Source: Chrysomallon squamiferum (Eukaryota; Mollusca; Gastropoda; Neomphalida; Peltospiridae). From it: DNA of 10,000 nucleotides. The DNA lies in the NCBI GenBank assembly GCA_012295275.1, contig CM022669.1:4799277-4809276 (forward strand), read 5' to 3'. Below, in pieces: positions 7,209 to 10,000 of the stretch (position 1 is its first letter; each line of letters begins with the position of its first letter). The position numbers were made by a program, and so were the translations under genes. The notes below the pieces were generated by a model. That model saw only the letters and a program-made list of their open reading frames with translations. It was not told the origin of the DNA and searched no databases.

Positions 7209-7796
7209 TAGGAAACAGTGTTTTTAAATAAAATAGGATACAGTTGTTTTTAAATAAAATAGGATTTAGTTTTTTTTAAATAAAATAGGAAACAGTGTTT
7301 TTAAATAAAATAGGATACAGTGTTTTTAAATAAAATAGGATACAGTTTTTAAATAAAATAGGATACAGTTTTTAAATAAAATAGGATACAGTGTTTTTGA
7401 ATAAAATAGGATACAGCATTTAAAAAAAATAGGATACAGTGTTTTTGAATAAAATAGGATACAGTGTTTTTAAATAAAATAGGATACAGTGTTTTTCAAT
7501 AAAATAGGATACAGTGTTTTTGAATAAAATAGGATACAGTGTTTTTGAATAAAATAGGAAACAGTGTTTTGAATAAAATAGTATACAGTGTTTTTAAATA
7601 AAATAGGATACAGTGTTTTTAAATAAAATAGGATACAGTGTTTTTAAATAAAATAGGATACAGTGTTTTTGAATAAAATAGGATACAGTGTTTTTGAATA
7701 AAATAGGATACAGTGTTTTTAAATAAAATAGGATACAGTGTTTTTAAATAAAATAGGATACAGTGTTTTTAAATAAAATAGGATACAGTCTTTTTA
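7209..7796 (+). repeat. homogeneous 25-bp minisatellite array, about 24 units
   Basis: The unit is AAATAAAATAGGATACA followed by GTGTTTTT, 25 bp. About 24 copies are present. The first third (7209-7440) has length variants of 23-27 bp; from about 7441 onward nearly all units are 25 bp. The main internal polymorphism is A, G or C just after the T5 run. Each unit contains AATAAA and, a few bases later, the GU-rich GTGTTTTT. The array has stops in all plus frames and is not coding. It is not a CRISPR: there are no unique spacers and the repeats abut. Confidence 0.95.
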
Positions 7797-8686
7797 TATA
7801 TGACAGGGACAGAGAAAGCTATTTAGACACAAATACACAGGTGTGTTGAGGTAAAAACTGTTGCTGTATATGTGTTTATATATATATATATATAAAGATA
7901 AAAACAAACTGTTTTTATTAATTTTATTATTAATGTTTTAAATGACAGTTAATAACTAAAGTGATGGTTTGGATCTGATGAGAGTTTTTCTCTGTCAGAA
8001 TGGTTGATTCCATCTGTGATAGTAACTGTTATATGAAAAACATGACACTGACACAAGTCCAATGTCCATTTGAGATGTCACATAATTATTTTAAATGAAA
8101 AAAAAAAATAGATTAGAAAAGAAAAAAAGAAAATGAAAAGACAATGATCGAGAAGTGGTTTGAGTAACTGCTGGAGTTACTGTCATGTATAGGATCATTT
8201 CTCTGTGTGTACACTTGGGATACTATTCCCAATCCAGCTGAGGTCTCACCATTGGCACATCACAAACTATAGAATGTACATATACCTGAGTTACTTGTAA
8301 GAAAATAAGCCTTGGTGAGATGACATGAAGTCTAATAACCTAAACAGTTATATAATAAAATAGACCATGGAAAGATTAGAGCTGGTTTCTTATCTTACAT
8401 CATCATTACACAACATCATAATAAAATGAGCTTAGTATTAAAATGTGTTGAGTTCTATATTTGTAGTTCAGTCATCCAGTATAGACAGAGAGAGCCAAGG
8501 TGTATATTTTTCATTTTCAGTTTATTTATCTGTATAGAGAGTATTTTAGAAGTTTATGCTGTTGTTAGAGTATATGTAACTGTATCTGACAGAAACAAAG
8601 TTTGTAGAAACAGTCAATTTTTATACTGTTTATATTGGTTTTATATTAATTTCTGTTATTATTTTATAATTATTTTTTAAAACATA

Positions 8687-8687
<1 letters not shown>
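7797..8687. other. non-coding AT-rich DNA
   Basis: Holds a TA repeat at about 7877-7894, an A-rich patch at 8098-8135, and one isolated relative of the 39-bp repeat at 8219-8256. An 84-codon plus frame at 8426-8680 is Phe/Ile/Tyr-rich with no homology that I recognise and no splice signals. No gene is supported. Confidence 0.55.
8219..8256 (+). repeat. isolated relative of the 39-bp repeat
   Basis: GATACTATTCCCAATCCAGC followed by TGAGGTCTCACCATTGG resembles the ACTAATCCCA...AAGGCCTCACATTA unit of the array at 8972-9376, about 0.75 kb away. The match is partial and could be coincidence. Confidence 0.4.

Positions 8688-8720
<33 letters not shown>
8688..8720. repeat. A33 homopolymer
   Basis: Thirty-three uninterrupted A. 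It could be the tail of a retroposed element on the plus strand, but no AATAAA lies in the expected interval before it, no SINE-like promoter boxes were seen and no target-site duplication could be fixed, so it is listed only as a homopolymer. Confidence 0.9.
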
Positions 8721-8723
<3 letters not shown>

Positions 8724-8759
8724 TATTATGTTTACTCTGCAGTAATTTAGCTTTAAACC

Positions 8760-8854
8760 TTTTTTTTTTTTTAATTTAATTTTGTTTATTTAATTATTAT
8801 TATTATTATGTTATGGGTTAGTTTTATAGCTTTTGATTAATTTATTTGTTTATT

Positions 8855-8885
<31 letters not shown>

Positions 8886-8960
8886 TAATATTAATTATTA
8901 TTTGTTCATTTTAAATTTTTATTTTATTTTTTGTTTTTGTTGATTACTGACTCTTTTAGT
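8760..8960. repeat. T-rich and (TTA)n...(TAA)n low-complexity DNA
   Basis: A T13 run at 8760-8772 is followed by short TTA repeats (about 8793-8809) and, after about 45 bp, by TAA repeats (about 8855-8890). The TTA and TAA blocks are reverse complements of each other and could pair. No gene is present. Confidence 0.8.
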
Positions 8961-8971
8961 CTTATAATTAG

Positions 8972-9376
8972 ATGTGATCCCAGTACAGGCCTTCTCTTTA
9001 CTCGCTCTGTGCTAAACATGACTATAACTAATCCACAATATGACCTCTCACAACTGATGACCACTACTAATCCCAGTTAAGGCCTCACATTAATTACAAC
9101 TATTACTGATCCTAATGAAGGCCTCATACTGCACTCTGGAAGTCTTAAACTGAAACTGGGCCTCAAACTGACAAGCAACATACAAAAAAACCCCACAGTA
9201 AAACCATCCTAAACAAGGCCTCACATTAACTGCGACTACGACTAGTCCTAATTAAGGCCTCTCATAGACAAGCATTATGGTAGACTTATAACAAGAATCG
9301 ATCCCAAATATGGCCCCCTGTTGACTTGCAATATGTTGAATGGTGAGCACTTATTTTCTATAATAGTATCAGGCCT
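8972..9376 (+). repeat. degenerate minisatellite with 39-bp core period
   Basis: GGCCT or a close variant occurs at 8988, 9042, 9081, 9120, 9159, 9217, 9256, 9312 and 9372. Five of the intervals (9042 to 9081, 9120 and 9159; 9217 to 9256) are exactly 39 bp or fall in that register; the others are 54-60 bp. The best pair, starting at 9081 and 9217, share GGCCTCACATTAA, then ACT-rich sequence and TCCTAAT before the next GGCCT. The array is old and strongly diverged. Although 39 is a multiple of three, stops occur and no frame stays open. Confidence 0.7.
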
Positions 9377-9540
9377 GCTGTCACAAACAGATGTCAGGAC
9401 CGACCTAGGCTGGTTTGTTGGGCTCTCTATTGATCTGTCCTCCTTTTATTAACCACACCAGCCACACTACAGCAGTAAAATCACATTTTAAAACTAGAGT
9501 TAATAGTTATTTAATGTATGTGCATGTATACACTGATAGA
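9377..9540. other. short unique non-coding segment
   Basis: Mixed-composition sequence with no supported gene. A 64-codon frame starting near 9415 runs into the CA repeat and is not considered real. Confidence 0.5.
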
Positions 9541-9541
9541 G

Positions 9542-9561
9542 ACACACACACACACACACAA
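9542..9561. repeat. short (AC)n microsatellite
   Basis: Ten AC units, uninterrupted. Confidence 0.9.
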
Positions 9562-9650
9562 TGTGATAATAATGGAACAGGATATGAAATGCAAATTTAT
9601 TTGACATAGATTAGTATTTATTTTGTTTGTTCAAAATAAATGGGTCTTAT

Positions 9651-9652
9651 TG

Positions 9653-9685
<33 letters not shown>

Positions 9686-9845
9686 TAAAATAAATAAATA
9701 AATAAAATATAATAAAATAATAACAAAAGAAATAATAAAATTAATCATAATAATAATAAAAATAATAATATATAATATATATAATAATTATAATAATTAT
9801 AATGATAATGTTTTAATAATAATAATGATTTAATAATGATAATGT
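9651..9845. repeat. (ATT)n followed by (AAAT)n and (AAT)n, self-complementary AT-rich block
   Basis: About ten ATT units at 9657-9685 lead into AAAT tetranucleotides (about 9688-9707), then interrupted AAT/TAA repeats to about 9845, including ATATAATATATATAATAATT-type palindromic sequence near 9770-9800. The T-rich left arm and A-rich right arm are complementary and could fold back. Confidence 0.85.
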
Positions 9846-10000
9846 TCAGAGTTTAAATATTTTAAGTGGCATTAGTTTAATTTTACTGCTTTATTTTTAT
9901 ATAATTTAAAAAATAAAAACCAGTAAATTAAGAAAAACATATCAAACATCAAAACCTTCACAACATATTTGCGACAAAAATAAATTAAAAAAAATATAAG
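9846..10000. other. AT-rich window end
   Basis: No feature beyond A/T-rich sequence is visible; the last bases contain AAATTAAAAAAAATATAAG and run off the window. Confidence 0.5.

Noticed and set aside
7209-7796. CRISPR-like array
   Set aside because: Units are contiguous and near-identical with no unique spacers, in a eukaryotic context; it is a minisatellite.
8426-8720. Retroposed gene or SINE ending in the A33 run
   Set aside because: No poly(A) signal at the right distance, no promoter boxes, no clear target-site duplication, and the preceding frame resembles no known protein that I can name.

Overview
The window looks like animal nuclear DNA, not bacterial or viral. It is very AT-rich and full of microsatellites: (CA)n, (GA)n, (TAA)n, (TTTTA)n and compound TA/TG. 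Open frames are short and mostly made of repeat-encoded peptides. The only convincing coding pieces are exon-like: balanced base composition, open frame, ended by consensus splice sites. Sparse small exons in long introns crowded with CA/TG and TAA repeats resemble a mollusc genome, perhaps a cephalopod. That placement is an impression from texture; no gene here was recognised that would prove it.

Layout: 1-461 is intron with a CA/TG-rich tract. 462-1043 (minus strand) is a 194-codon exon with its own ATG and a donor of AAG|GTTAGT; it carries five in-frame copies of a 12-residue repeat. 1044-6324 is non-coding: AT-rich DNA, several microsatellites, and at 4123-4212 a small outlier of a 25-bp repeat. 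6326-6490 is a long CA tract. 6603-6789 (minus strand) is a 187-nt internal exon (62 codons plus one base) with clean acceptor and donor. 6804-7796 is a 25-bp minisatellite, decayed next to the exon and homogeneous further away. 7797-8960 is non-coding AT-rich DNA with a 33-base A run. 8972-9376 is a degenerate minisatellite with a 39-bp core period. 9377-10000 is AT-rich and microsatellite DNA.

Both exons lie on the minus strand, so transcription runs from high to low coordinates. Whether they belong to one gene is open. The upstream exon (6603-6789) ends in phase 0. The downstream one has an in-frame stop two codons before its ATG and no visible acceptor, which fits a first coding exon of a separate gene or an alternative start. 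Neither product was identified by family. The most distinctive structure is the 25-bp minisatellite: a diverged unit of it occupies the branch-point and polypyrimidine region of the 6603-6789 exon, an older version occurs about 2.6 kb away, and the amplified core carries a derived variant.
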